A DNA stretch of 31,906 nucleotides. Origin: a virus. The stretch spans positions 1 through 31,906 of the IMG/VR virus record IMGVR_UViG_3300010391_002385. One strand, 5' to 3'. The notes under the pieces were generated by a model, which did not search any database, was not told where the DNA came from, and saw only the letters and a list, made by a program, of their open reading frames with translations. Positions 9,097 through 19,945 of the stretch are shown here, in pieces. The position numbers and the translations under genes are program-made. The stretch's first letter is position 1; each line of letters starts with the position of its first letter.

Positions 9097-9144
9097 TGGC
9101 GGAGAGGGAGGGAGTCGAACTTTTCGAGACCGTTCGATTCAACC
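9097..9144 (-). pseudogene. Rearranged tRNA-Ser(CGA) remnant
   Basis: Read on the minus strand, 9144 to 9121 gives the end of a D arm and the 5' anticodon stem and loop of a tRNA-Ser, with loop CTCGAAA (anticodon CGA). It then jumps straight to the T-loop, GTTCGACTCCC, and continues through the acceptor CCTCTCC, G and CCA, ending at 9097. The 3' anticodon stem, the long variable arm and the 5' T-stem are missing. The first ~15 bases of the tRNA (acceptor 5' strand, start of D arm) are also absent. A functional tRNA is impossible. The breakpoints, after position 38-39 and before about 53, are the two places where tRNA-targeting integrases usually cut. Confidence 0.7.
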
Positions 9145-9236
9145 TCCTGCCGACAGTCCGCCCGGCGGGTTGGAAGGGGCCCATGCGACCCTCGCCATCG
9201 TCTGCTACAACTTGCTACGGTCTCAACTTCCTCGGG

Positions 9237-9266
9237 AGTCCTCTCGTGTCCCCTCATGTCCCCTCA
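9237..9266. repeat. Tandem TGTCCCCTCA repeats
   Basis: The 10-mer TGTCCCCTCA is present as two perfect tandem copies (9247-9256 and 9257-9266), preceded by a degenerate copy AGTCCTCTCG (9237-9246), so the period is exactly 10 bp. The array sits between the tRNA-Ser and tRNA-Cys remnants. It shares its core with the arrays at 4040 and 11,722. Helical phasing suggests a protein-binding array such as integrase arm sites; that is inference. Confidence 0.55.
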
Positions 9267-9366
9267 AAGGACATCGCCCCTGCGGGGATAAACCGCTGGG
9301 GCGATTGGCTATCGGTCTGTGGCGATATCGCTTGCGGGCTCGGCGTTGAAGAATATTGCGCCGACA

Positions 9367-9403
9367 TTTGCAGACCCTCGCCTTACCACTTGGCTATGCC
9401 GCC
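9367..9403 (-). pseudogene. tRNA-Cys 5' half, broken after the anticodon loop
   Basis: On the minus strand 9403-9397 is an acceptor strand GGCGGCA, then TA, then a D arm closed by GCC/GGC around AAGTGGTAA, G26, a 5' anticodon stem AGGGT, and the loop CTGCAAA (anticodon GCA, Cys) at 9373-9367. The following bases TGTCGG cannot pair with AGGGT, and no T arm or CCA follows. Identity ends exactly at position 38. This is half of a cysteine tRNA gene. Confidence 0.75.
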
Positions 9404-9460
9404 TCGGGGGCGACGGAAGGTAGCACCTAGCCAAGAGAACGGGCAAGCGACCGTCGGCTT

Positions 9461-9622
9461 CCGGGAGAATCGACTCGGACCCTGCGAACGGATCTTGTTC
9501 AGTCGGGCGCGTTCATCCCAACCAGGCTCGGCGTCACGCTACCGCCCGAGCAGCTCGACGAGCTTGAGTTGGCGGTGCGGAAGCTGCGGGAGCTGGGGGC
9601 CCGAGAGACCCCGCAGGCCTGA
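9461..9622 (+). pseudogene. N-terminally truncated PC4-like fragment
   Basis: An open plus-strand frame ends with TGA at 9620-9622 and lacks any good start codon; the frame is closed upstream by TAG at 9428. Its last ~40 residues, from GAFIPTRLGVTLPPEQLDEL onward, match the C-terminal pattern of small PC4/p15-type single-stranded DNA-binding proteins (f-PT-kGv-lp-e, then a helix). The expected N-terminal beta strands are missing or out of frame. I read it as a remnant cut by the rearrangement next to the tRNA-Cys half. Family assignment is from memory of the motif. Confidence 0.4.
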
Positions 9623-9768
9623 GCAACGCGCCCGGCAGCCCGCTGTGCCAAGAGCTGCCGGTGCCGGCGAACCTCGCGTGGGGCATTCACGAAACCATCA
9701 GCCTTTGGCGCCACCCGAGCGTGATGCCTCTGAGCGGGATGCTGCGGCGCCCCGACCAGGAGCTTTAG
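9619..9768 (+). CDS. Possible 49-aa small protein, coupled to PC4 remnant
   Basis: A short plus-strand frame begins at a CTG overlapping the TGA of the PC4-like fragment and runs to TAG at 9766-9768. It reads SNAPGSPLCQELPVP and includes a hydrophobic/Trp stretch (LAWGIHETISLWRH). Its stop overlaps the stop of the convergent two-TM gene by four bases. No ATG, GTG or TTG with a Shine-Dalgarno is available, so it may be the tail of a larger broken gene. I recognise no family. Confidence 0.25.
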   Translation: MSNAPGSPLCQELPVPANLAWGIHETISLWRHPSVMPLSGMLRRPDQEL

Positions 9769-10550
9769 GGTGCTTCTTCTCTCTCCTCGCCCCGGAGCTC
9801 CATTGCGATGTCCGGGTGCTCCTTCTCGAAGAGCGGCGCCAGGTCGTTCCCAACGCGCTTGCGAATGCCGGGGATATCCCACCGCCGCCGCAGTTCACCG
9901 ACCTCACGGTGGAACTCGTCGATCTCGTCGAGGACAGGCGCTAGCGCAAACGACGTCATCAGCGCCCGGCTGTTCGCCGAGATCTCCCCCAAACTCTGGA
10001 CGATTCCGAGCTTCTGCATGTCATCGCTCACCTTGATGCCAGGGTGGTCAGCCAAGGCCTCCAGATTCGCCTGTAGACGATTGAGCCAGCGCAGTTCTCG
10101 CACTTTGAAATACCGGCTGTAGGTGAGCGTGAGCGTTCGGAGCCACCCAGCCTGATAACGGTACTCCGGTCCTTTCTTCCGAAGCAGCTCGATGACGTCT
10201 GGGAGCATGCCGTGCCTGGCAACTAGCATCACGTCGTGACCCGCACTGATGCAGACGAGGACCGGCCAGTACGTCTCCGTGCCGAGAAACGCCTGAATGG
10301 CCCGTTTACGGCGCGCAGCCCGAACCGCGCGACGGGCCTCCAGTGCCCTCTCCTGGGCCTTTTGTGCCCGCTTCTCATACCTTGCGATCAGGATGTTAAC
10401 GGCGGCGATTGCAAGTGCCGTGGTCGCGAGGTTACAGACCAGGCTTGGGACCCACAGCTCGGGACGATACTGGTTGAATGCTACGGTGATCGTCGCCGCA
10501 ATCACGACCAGCACGCCAACGACTATGTAGATAACACGGTTGAGAGTCAT
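9765..10550 (-). CDS. Two-TM membrane protein of unknown function
   Basis: A 261-residue protein. Two hydrophobic segments near the N-terminus (about 5-26 and 35-54) form a membrane hairpin. A strongly basic, Ala/Arg/Glu-rich coiled-coil-like stretch follows (58-85), then a ~175-residue cytoplasmic domain ending in a charged helical tail. No catalytic motif is recognisable. The ATG at 10550 is preceded by a weak Shine-Dalgarno (CAGGGA). The gene lies in a defence island between the SIR2-STAND gene and an Mrr-type nuclease, 135 bp downstream of the latter on the same strand, so a membrane-effector role is conceivable. That is inference from position and topology only. A small hypothetical membrane protein unrelated to defence is the alternative. 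Confidence 0.6.
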   Translation of the reverse strand: MTLNRVIYIVVGVLVVIAATITVAFNQYRPELWVPSLVCNLATTALAIAAVNILIARYEKRAQKAQERALEARRAVRAARRKRAIQAFLGTETYWPVLVCISAGHDVMLVARHGMLPDVIELLRKKGPEYRYQAGWLRTLTLTYSRYFKVRELRWLNRLQANLEALADHPGIKVSDDMQKLGIVQSLGEISANSRALMTSFALAPVLDEIDEFHREVGELRRRWDIPGIRKRVGNDLAPLFEKEHPDIAMELRGEEREEAP

Positions 10551-10685
10551 GCAGTCCCTGACTGGACAAGATACGCGAGGGATTTCGGCAGGAGATGCCT
10601 TACAGGCTAGATTCGCCGGATAACCGCCTGAGACCGCCGCTCCTACATCTTGCCGCCAGTCGGTGAGGATGCTCCCATTGATGCC

Positions 10686-11666
10686 CTACTCTGTTCGCAT
10701 CAGGACTAGCCAGCGTTCGAGCGTTTCGCGCTCCGCAGCACGAATCGGGTACTCGCGGCTCGCACAAACCTCACGCGCCCCAGGCGACAAGCGCTGCGTC
10801 GTAACAATGACACCTGAGTCCGCCTGCTCGAACTGAACGTCCGACCACAGGGCCTTCACTACAACTTTCTCCACGGCCCGCTTTACCCTCTTGCATTGGA
10901 CGAGCATGGTGGGCGGGCCATGTTCCGCTGCCTCAGAAGCCCACGTCCGAGCATCAATACCGCCGTCATTCCGGCCAGCACCCAACACAACATGCAACCC
11001 GGTCCTCGCGAAGTACTCTCCAGTCAAACCCTCGAACTTGCGCCAGTGCATCTTGTCTAGACCCACTGGATTCGCGCTCAGGTAGTCAATGAAACGCTGA
11101 TCGAGGAAGCGCCCATACTTGGTGGCGAGCGACTCGCTCTCGAAGAGCTCCCACAATGGCAAGGTATCGTCGTACGCACGCTTGCGATACCCTGACCATG
11201 GGCTTGAGTGTAGATCGTCGATTACGAGATCCGAATACTCTGCGGCCAAATCGTCAGCGTCGCCCCCCAGCTTGGCGTGCACCAATTCTTGGAACGACGA
11301 GAGGGGGTCGCTGGGGCCTTCTTCAAGTCTCCAGACTTCAACGATTTCCGCGAAGAGGGAGTCAACACGCTGCGCCAATGCGAGCCGCTCAGGCTGACTG
11401 CTGTATCTGCTCCTTATCACAGCCCCAGGATTGTAGGGTCCTGGACCGGCGAGCGATCCAAGGCGATAGAGAAGCTTAGCAGCCAGACGCTCAAAGTTAT
11501 GCGGCGTCAGGTGGAGTTCTTCGTCGTCGGCCCGTAGCAGTAGGTCGTCATGCTCGGGTAGGTGATCCAAGAGGTCCCACTCATCAACCCAAAGCCCTGA
11601 CTTGTGGCGTGCGACGTCACACAACGAAGTTACAAGCTCAAGCCGCGTCTCTGCTACGATGCGCAA
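10686..11666 (-). CDS. Stand-alone Mrr-type restriction endonuclease
   Basis: A 326-residue cytoplasmic protein. The C-terminal ~120 residues hold the Mrr catalytic fold: FEGLTGEYFARTGLHV, then GGID with D238, then a strand with Q257-x-K259 (MLVQCKR), followed by VIVTTQRLSPGA, a typical Mrr continuation. The N-terminal 200 residues are acidic and helical with no family I recognise; they may choose the substrate. Mrr proteins cut DNA carrying particular methyl marks. The first codon is TTG at 11664-11666, with GGGAG about 8 bases upstream; no nearby ATG fits better. No cognate methyltransferase adjoins it; the type I operon next door is separated by a broken tRNA-Arg and phased repeats. Either a solitary modification-dependent nuclease or one effector of an unknown set. 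Confidence 0.75.
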   Translation of the reverse strand: MRIVAETRLELVTSLCDVARHKSGLWVDEWDLLDHLPEHDDLLLRADDEELHLTPHNFERLAAKLLYRLGSLAGPGPYNPGAVIRSRYSSQPERLALAQRVDSLFAEIVEVWRLEEGPSDPLSSFQELVHAKLGGDADDLAAEYSDLVIDDLHSSPWSGYRKRAYDDTLPLWELFESESLATKYGRFLDQRFIDYLSANPVGLDKMHWRKFEGLTGEYFARTGLHVVLGAGRNDGGIDARTWASEAAEHGPPTMLVQCKRVKRAVEKVVVKALWSDVQFEQADSGVIVTTQRLSPGAREVCASREYPIRAAERETLERWLVLMRTE

Positions 11667-11721
11667 GAGAGGTCTCCCTGACCGCTGCGCTTCACGGCTA
11701 AGGGTTAGCTACGGCCTCAGC

Positions 11722-11757
11722 GTCCATTCGCGTCCAAGGTGGCCCATTTTAGTCCAT
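11722..11757. repeat. Four GTCCAT-like hexamers at exact 10-bp spacing
   Basis: On the plus strand GTCCAT (11722), GTCCAA (11732), GCCCAT (11742) and GTCCAT (11752) are separated by exactly 10 bp each, with unrelated 4-base spacers. They lie 38 bp from the end of the tRNA-Arg half and 56 bp upstream of the Mrr gene start. They could be integrase arm-type sites left with the tRNA scar, or an operator for the nuclease gene. Confidence 0.6.
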
Positions 11758-11794
11758 AAACAGCAGTAGCCCCAAGAGTTTCGCCCCGGCCACG

Positions 11795-11833
11795 TTAGGA
11801 AACTGCTGCTCAATCCGTCTGAGCTACGGGGCC
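11795..11833 (-). pseudogene. tRNA-Arg(CCU) 5' half, broken after the anticodon loop
   Basis: On the minus strand 11833-11827 reads GGCCCCG (acceptor), then TA, a D arm with GCTC/GAGC closing AGACGGATT, A26, anticodon stem GCAGT and loop TTCCTAA (anticodon CCT) ending at 11795. The next bases CGTGG cannot pair with GCAGT, and there is no T arm. The break is again exactly after position 38. The hsdR stop lies on the other side. Confidence 0.78.
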
Positions 11834-11850
11834 ACGGCTGGCACGATCTG

Positions 11851-14921
<3,071 letters not shown>

Positions 14922-14925
<4 letters not shown>

Positions 14926-15893
14926 GCCCGGACAAGCCCTGGCTTGAGGCCCAGCCGCTCCTGAAACTCAGGCGGGACGTCGTTCCAGTGCTCCACCAGC
15001 AGGTCGACGAGCTGCCTGCCATTGACGAGACCGATGCGAGGGAACCCCTGCTCAAGGGCCACATCCAAGGCAGAGTTCTGGAAGTCAGCCGTAGTGATGA
15101 AGGCGCCCTGACCGCCAAACGGGATCGCCTGGCGCAACTGACGGACGATCTTCGCGGAGATCTTTGAGCCGATCTGGTACCGCTTAGCCTGAACAAACAC
15201 CTTCACCTTCGCGAGGTTTCCAACGTTCAGCTCACCCGTCGCATCCACACCCCCATCGCCGGTCTTGCCGGTGACCTCGGAGCCCTCGAATCCCAGGGCG
15301 GTCAACAGGTGCCCTGCCAAGATCTCGAACTCTTTGTCGTCCAGCTGGAGCACCTGCTCCAGGACGGCGCGGTACGGGTCGTAGCTGGCCGCTTCAGGGG
15401 TCGGCACCAAGTCTCTGCGCCCGATGGCAGCGAGGAACTCGTCACGCTGGGACACGGCGAACACGGTGAGCGACGAACGAATCGTGTTCTGGAAAGGCAC
15501 CGAGAAACCGCTTCGCTTGAGCGCCTCCTTCACCCACTCAACACGCCTGCGGTGGCGGTAGGGGCAGCCATCGTCTCCAGCCGCGTACATGTACGAGGGA
15601 TCGGGCGCGAGTCGGCCGTAGTGCAGCAGTTCGGTGTCTGCTGCAGGCGTGATGACGTAGTCGCCGGCCTGCATCTCGAGCAGGAACCGAGCGATCTGTC
15701 CGACCTGCTGGCCGACGACGATGTTGCTCGTGTCCTCAGGGTGCGCCGCCCGGTAGAGCGGATACAGCTCGTCGCGGGAACTGACCTGGGAGAGGTCCGT
15801 GCTCGGCATCCACCCAATTGCGACGTAGCCGCCACCGACGAAGTGCTGCGCGTAGGTACCGAACGCGGCGCGGACGCACCAGACGTTGCTCAT
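14922..15893 (-). CDS. Mrr-type nuclease with PUA/EVE-like N-terminus, inside the type I operon
   Basis: A 323-residue protein starting at the ATG 15891-15893, which overlaps the hsdS stop; its own stop overlaps the hsdR start. The N-terminal ~150 residues start [13 protein letters not shown], continue YVAIGW and contain GDYVITP, resembling PUA/EVE-like domains that read modified bases in some nucleases. The C-terminal half is an Mrr catalytic domain: [24 protein letters not shown] (D217), VFVQAKRY (Q235, K237) and GAFITTADF. It may cut modified DNA that the type I enzyme cannot, giving one operon with two opposite specificities. That is inferred. A longer frame upstream of 15893 lies within hsdS and is not used. 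Confidence 0.85.
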
Positions 15894-17176
15894 GCGGTGG
15901 CCCGCTTCACGACACGCGCGCCGTCGGGCACGCGCAGTTCGCCGGAGATGAGCTTGGGCAGCACCGTGTCTCGAAGAGCGGCGAGGGCGCGGGACTGCAC
16001 GTCGCGGCGCCACGTGCTCTCCAGGATAGGCTGGATGTGCGAATCGATCGCGCGCAGCAGCTCTTTCCCAGGGACTGGCAACCTGGCAGCCGACAGGTGA
16101 CCGCGCTGGATATGGCCCATTGTGGTCGCCTTCCCAGCTGCGATGTGCCGGAAGTCGTCCAGGTACTCATGTATCCCAAGGTAGCAAAGCCACCTTGGAT
16201 ATGTGGCCGACGTTACCTTGAACAGATGCTGATTCAGTGCACCCCTTCCACCAGCCCAGAGCACGCACTCTAGCGAGCCAGACCACGAGAATAGGATGTC
16301 CCCATCTTGAACGATGTAGTCGGCCTCGAGGTCAGCACTCGCACGGTCGGCGCCATTGGTGTTGCCCGCACGAAGTTGAGCGATCTTGATGACCGGCAGC
16401 GATCGCCCGTCGATAGCTGGGTACTTCTGCAACGCCAAACCATTAAGAAAGCACGCGATCTCATCGAGGCTCTTGACCTCCCACCCCTTTGGAATCTCTC
16501 CCAGATCCGAATCCTCGAACGAGTCTGGGAACAGGTCGGCGAGGGGCTTGGGCACGCCAGGATCGCGGCCTTCGGCCTTGGCGCGAATGGGGTCAAAGTC
16601 CACGAACCAGGACTTGAACAGCGCCCTCGCGATAGCCTCGAGTGTCTCGTTCATCCGCCGGTTCAGGTCGATCCTCGCGGACAGTTCAAAGTAGATATCG
16701 CCGATGAGCTCCTGGACGGTGCGACTCGGAACCGGCAACAACAGCTTGTCGAAGTCGCCCTTCTTGAAGTGGGGAATGAGTGTTCCCACGTGCATCTGCC
16801 GGATCTTCTCTTGGACGATTGGCGAACGTAGGGCCGCAAATAGGTACTTTGGATAGATCTTCCGCGGATCGGCTCGCACTGCGACCATGTCCTGAGCGAT
16901 GCAGAAGTCCACTGGATCGGGAACGAGACAGACACGACCGGGAGTCGCCTTGTTCACAAATAGGATGTCGCCCGGCCTTGGATGGCCGCGAAACCACGTC
17001 AGGTATGTCTGCTGCGAGACAAGGCGCACCTTTTCGTAGGTCGGGTACAGGAGTTCATTGCGGACGCAGTTCGTCGCGATGAGTGGGATGCCCCCATCCG
17101 CTGTCGGGCAAGTCCTTCCGCGATTGTCTATGATTTCGCAGAGGAGTTCTGAGAACGGCATCTCCTCAACTCGCAT
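15890..17176 (-). CDS. hsdS: Type I restriction-modification specificity subunit
   Basis: A 428-residue protein with two target-recognition domains. TRD1 is about 1-150 ([24 protein letters not shown]). A conserved helical spacer follows ([24 protein letters not shown]). TRD2 is about 220-380 ([29 protein letters not shown]), then a second spacer with [11 protein letters not shown]. HsdS sets the DNA sequence for both methylation and cleavage. ATG 17176 was chosen because AAGGAA lies about 8 bases upstream; a TTG two codons earlier is also open. The gene overlaps the end of hsdM by about 11 nt and the Mrr-type gene by 4 nt. I cannot deduce the target site. Confidence 0.94.
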   Translation of the reverse strand: MRVEEMPFSELLCEIIDNRGRTCPTADGGIPLIATNCVRNELLYPTYEKVRLVSQQTYLTWFRGHPRPGDILFVNKATPGRVCLVPDPVDFCIAQDMVAVRADPRKIYPKYLFAALRSPIVQEKIRQMHVGTLIPHFKKGDFDKLLLPVPSRTVQELIGDIYFELSARIDLNRRMNETLEAIARALFKSWFVDFDPIRAKAEGRDPGVPKPLADLFPDSFEDSDLGEIPKGWEVKSLDEIACFLNGLALQKYPAIDGRSLPVIKIAQLRAGNTNGADRASADLEADYIVQDGDILFSWSGSLECVLWAGGRGALNQHLFKVTSATYPRWLCYLGIHEYLDDFRHIAAGKATTMGHIQRGHLSAARLPVPGKELLRAIDSHIQPILESTWRRDVQSRALAALRDTVLPKLISGELRVPDGARVVKRATA

Positions 17177-18764
17177 GCCCAAGTTCCTTCAGGCGTTCGG
17201 CGATGGCGGCGTCCAGCTGGGCCCCTTCCGCCTGCTGCTGGCGCAGCGTCGCAGTAAGCCGCTTCACCTTCTCCTTCAATGGCTCGCCATCCTCCTCTGC
17301 CGCTTCAGCGCCCACATAGCGGCCGGGCGTGAGCACGTGGCCGTGCTTGCGAATGTCGTGGAGTTTCGCCGACATGCAGAACCCGGGCACGTCGCTGTAC
17401 TTGCCCGCGCCCTTATCGCCGCGCCAGCCATGGTACGTCCCTGCGATCTCGGTAATGTCCGCGCTAGTCAGCTCCGCGTGTACGCGGTCGATCATCGAAC
17501 CCATCTTGCTTGCGTCGATGAACAGCGTCTCGCCTCGTCGGTCGCGGAAGCGGCCGTTCTTCTTGTTTCGCGCCATGAACCACAGGCAGACAGGGATCTG
17601 GGTCGAATAGAAAAGCTGGCTCGGCAGGGCCACCATGCAGTCCACGACGTCGGCCTCGATCATGGCCTTGCGAATCTCGCCCTCGCCTGACTGATTCGAG
17701 GCCATCGAGCCGTTGGCAAGCACGAAGCCCGCGAGCCCGGTGGGTGCAAGGTGGTGGATGAAGTGCTGCACCCAGGCGAAGTTCGCGTTCCCAGCAGGCG
17801 GAACACCGTACTTCCACCGCAGGTCCTCGCGCAGACGGTCACCGCCCCAGTCGCTGTCGTTGAAGGGCGGGTTGGCGAGCACGTAATCCGCCTTCAGGTC
17901 CTTATGGAGATCTCGGTGAAAGCTGTCCGCGTGCTCCGGTCCGAGGTTCGCGTCGATGCCACGGATGGCCAGGTTCATCTTGGCCAGGCGCCAAGTCGTT
18001 GCGTTCGACTCCTGTCCATAGACCGCGATGTCTCCGATCCTCCCGCCATGGACCTCCACGAACCTCTCGCTCTGAACGAACATCCCGCCTGATCCGCAGC
18101 AGGGGTCGTAGACGCGGCCCTTGTAGGGCGCGAGAATCTCGACGAGCACCTGTACCACGCAGCGCGGCGTGTAGAACTGCCCGCCCTTCTTGCCCTCGGC
18201 GCTCGCGAACTGGGAGAGGAAGTATTCGTAGACGCGACCCAGAATGTCCTTCGAGCGGTTCTCCTTGTCTCCGAGGCCAATCGTGCCTATAAGGTCGATC
18301 AGTTCGCCGAGGCGCTGCTTGTCGAGATCTGGTCTCGCGAAGTTCTTGGGCAGGGTGCCCTTGAGTGAGGGGTTCTCGCGCTCGATGGCCACCATAGCGT
18401 CGTCGATGACCTTCCCGATTGTCGGCTGCTTTGCCTGGCCCTGGAGCACCGGCCAACGCGACCCCTTCGGCACCCAGAACACGTTCTTGGCCGTGTACTC
18501 GTCGCGATCCTCGACGACGGCCTGTCGTGAGCGGGCGTCCTTGACGTAGAGGTCGCTCCTCGGGTTCGCAGCCTCCCGCTCGAGTAAGGAGTGGTGCTCT
18601 CCGAAGGCGTCCGAGATGTACTTGAGGAAGATCAGACCGAGCACGACGTGCTTGTACTCGGCCGCGTCCATGTTATTGCGGAGCTTGTCGGCGGCCTGCC
18701 ATAGGGTGGCCTCGAACCCCAGGGCGGCGGCCGAGCCGCTGTTCTTCTTCGGCTTCTTCGGCAT
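17166..18764 (-). CDS. hsdM: Type I DNA N6-adenine methyltransferase subunit
   Basis: A 532-residue methyltransferase. The N-terminal helical domain ([20 protein letters not shown]) is typical of HsdM. The SAM-binding motif I is [10 protein letters not shown] (220-229) and the catalytic motif IV is NPPF (298-301), giving m6A. The motif GGQFYTP precedes motif I, as usual. The start is the ATG 18762-18764 (MPKKPKKN); the open frame upstream of it is not family-like. Shine-Dalgarno is weak. It is the first gene of the operon; HsdM2S methylates alone and recruits HsdR for restriction. Confidence 0.96.
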   Translation of the reverse strand: MPKKPKKNSGSAAALGFEATLWQAADKLRNNMDAAEYKHVVLGLIFLKYISDAFGEHHSLLEREAANPRSDLYVKDARSRQAVVEDRDEYTAKNVFWVPKGSRWPVLQGQAKQPTIGKVIDDAMVAIERENPSLKGTLPKNFARPDLDKQRLGELIDLIGTIGLGDKENRSKDILGRVYEYFLSQFASAEGKKGGQFYTPRCVVQVLVEILAPYKGRVYDPCCGSGGMFVQSERFVEVHGGRIGDIAVYGQESNATTWRLAKMNLAIRGIDANLGPEHADSFHRDLHKDLKADYVLANPPFNDSDWGGDRLREDLRWKYGVPPAGNANFAWVQHFIHHLAPTGLAGFVLANGSMASNQSGEGEIRKAMIEADVVDCMVALPSQLFYSTQIPVCLWFMARNKKNGRFRDRRGETLFIDASKMGSMIDRVHAELTSADITEIAGTYHGWRGDKGAGKYSDVPGFCMSAKLHDIRKHGHVLTPGRYVGAEAAEEDGEPLKEKVKRLTATLRQQQAEGAQLDAAIAERLKELGHAS

Positions 18765-18979
18765 GGCGGGGGGCTCCCGGTAGGAGGCGGGCTCGGACCG
18801 CTTGGAAACTAGCACGGCCCCGGCGGAACACGAAGAATAGCCGGAGCTTGCTGGACCAAGAAGGCATGACGCCTTGGGTCTTGCTCGCGAGCTTCCGCAG
18901 GGCGGGTAGGCCGGCTCTTCCTGCTGGAGCCACGCGCACGAGGGGCGCTGGCTTCATGAGGGGATCGTGCCCAGGAGCC
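18765..18979. other. Gap upstream of hsdM
   Basis: No gene supported. This must hold the hsdM promoter on the minus strand. A 15-base stretch at 18795-18809 on the plus strand resembles a serine tRNA anticodon arm, but it has no D arm, so I do not call it a tRNA remnant. Confidence 0.35.
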
Positions 18980-19087
18980 GTGGTCGCATACAATCTTGTG
19001 AGGGTTCACCGCTCGCTCAGAATGACGCCCGCGATGGCGGCAGGCGTAACCGAGAGGCTGTGGACAGTTTCCTACCTCATCCTGTAA
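18980..19087 (+). pseudogene. C-terminal remnant of an IS transposase
   Basis: About 34 codons ending in TAA (19085-19087) read VVAYNLVRVHRSLRMTPAMA followed by AGVTERLW. This is the well-conserved end of a DDE-type transposase or IS1-like integrase-core protein (yN-vRvH-slr-TPAMaaG-t--lW). The rest of the gene is missing upstream, where the frame loses all similarity. A short perfect hairpin (19089-19103) follows the stop. It shows past IS activity between the type I operon and the toxin-antitoxin pair. Confidence 0.75.
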
Positions 19088-19088
19088 T

Positions 19089-19103
19089 GCCCAGAAACTG
19101 GGC
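19089..19103 (+). terminator. Small hairpin after the transposase remnant
   Basis: GCCCAG and CTGGGC pair perfectly around an AAA loop directly after the transposase stop codon. There is no T-run, so it may be an IS-end structure and not a terminator. Confidence 0.3.
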
Positions 19104-19246
19104 CCTGCCCTAGTGTCTTGCTCTCTCTTTGCCGACCATGCCCCGGTGTGGCAGCATCTGGCTGGGTCCGCTTCAGCCGGCTCACGGAAGTGTCGATATC
19201 CCCCCTATCGCGCGCCTCTTACTTCCGACAGAGAGAGAATTCGATC

Positions 19247-19945
19247 ATGGCGACTCAGACGTTCGACGTCATCGGTCGTGGCATCTTTTCGGTCACCGAT
19301 GCCTCTCGGCTCACACGGATTCCCTCCCGCCGAATCCGCCGATGGATTCTCGGCTACGATTTCCGCCTGCCTTCTGGGATTCGCCACTCCGAACCCGCCC
19401 TCCACCACGATTATCAGATCTCCGGGCGGGATGTGTGGCTGAGCTTCGCCGACCTGATTGAAGTTAGATTCCTCGATGCTTTCCGGGATGCCGGGGTTAG
19501 TTGGGCTGCCATTCGGGTCGCGGCAGAGAGAGCGACCCAGCTGCTGGGGCAGGACCATCCGTTCTCCTCGCGAAAGTTCAAGACGGATGGCAAGACGATC
19601 ATGACGGAGATTGCATCGGGTACGGGCGCTCAGGAATTGCTTGACCTTGTCCGTAATCAGGTGGCCTTCAAACGAATCCTTGATCCTTACCTATACCGTG
19701 GACTTGAGTTTGGCCCAGGCCACGTCGTGAGCAAGTGGTGGCACGAGGCTGGGAACCGGAAGATCGTGATCGATCCCGAGCGTGCTTTCGGCAGGCCTAT
19801 TATTGCAAAGGAAGGCGTGCCAACTCGGGCGCTGTCCTACGCCTTTGCCGTAGAGAAATCTATCGAGCGGGTAGCGGCTCAATTTGAGTTGTCGAAGGCC
19901 AGCGTCGCAGCCGCTGTTGAGTTTGAGCAGCGCCTGGCCGCATGA
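19247..19945 (+). CDS. Antitoxin, MerR-like HTH plus DUF433-like domain
   Basis: A 232-residue protein, long for an antitoxin. The N-terminus (FSVTDASRLTRIPSRRIRRW) looks like a MerR-type winged helix for operator binding. The C-terminal ~70 residues (IVIDPERAFGRPIIAKEGVP, then YAFAVEKSIERVAAQFELSK) fit the DUF433 family, antitoxin partners of PIN-like toxins. The ATG at 19247 follows a GAGAGAGA Shine-Dalgarno at 19231-19238; the frame is open further upstream but without family-like sequence. Its stop overlaps the toxin ATG by four bases (ATGA). It presumably neutralises the toxin and represses the pair. Confidence 0.75.
   Translation: MATQTFDVIGRGIFSVTDASRLTRIPSRRIRRWILGYDFRLPSGIRHSEPALHHDYQISGRDVWLSFADLIEVRFLDAFRDAGVSWAAIRVAAERATQLLGQDHPFSSRKFKTDGKTIMTEIASGTGAQELLDLVRNQVAFKRILDPYLYRGLEFGPGHVVSKWWHEAGNRKIVIDPERAFGRPIIAKEGVPTRALSYAFAVEKSIERVAAQFELSKASVAAAVEFEQRLAA

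Noticed and set aside
8952-9257. Minus-strand 101-codon frame between tRNA-Cys and the SIR2-STAND gene
   Set aside because: It runs through the tRNA-Ser remnant and the terminator hairpin and has no recognisable protein features.
18795-18809. Serine tRNA (GGA) anticodon-arm-like 15-mer upstream of hsdM
   Set aside because: It ends after a GGAAA loop like the other tRNA scars, but no D arm or acceptor can be aligned beside it, so a chance match is likely.
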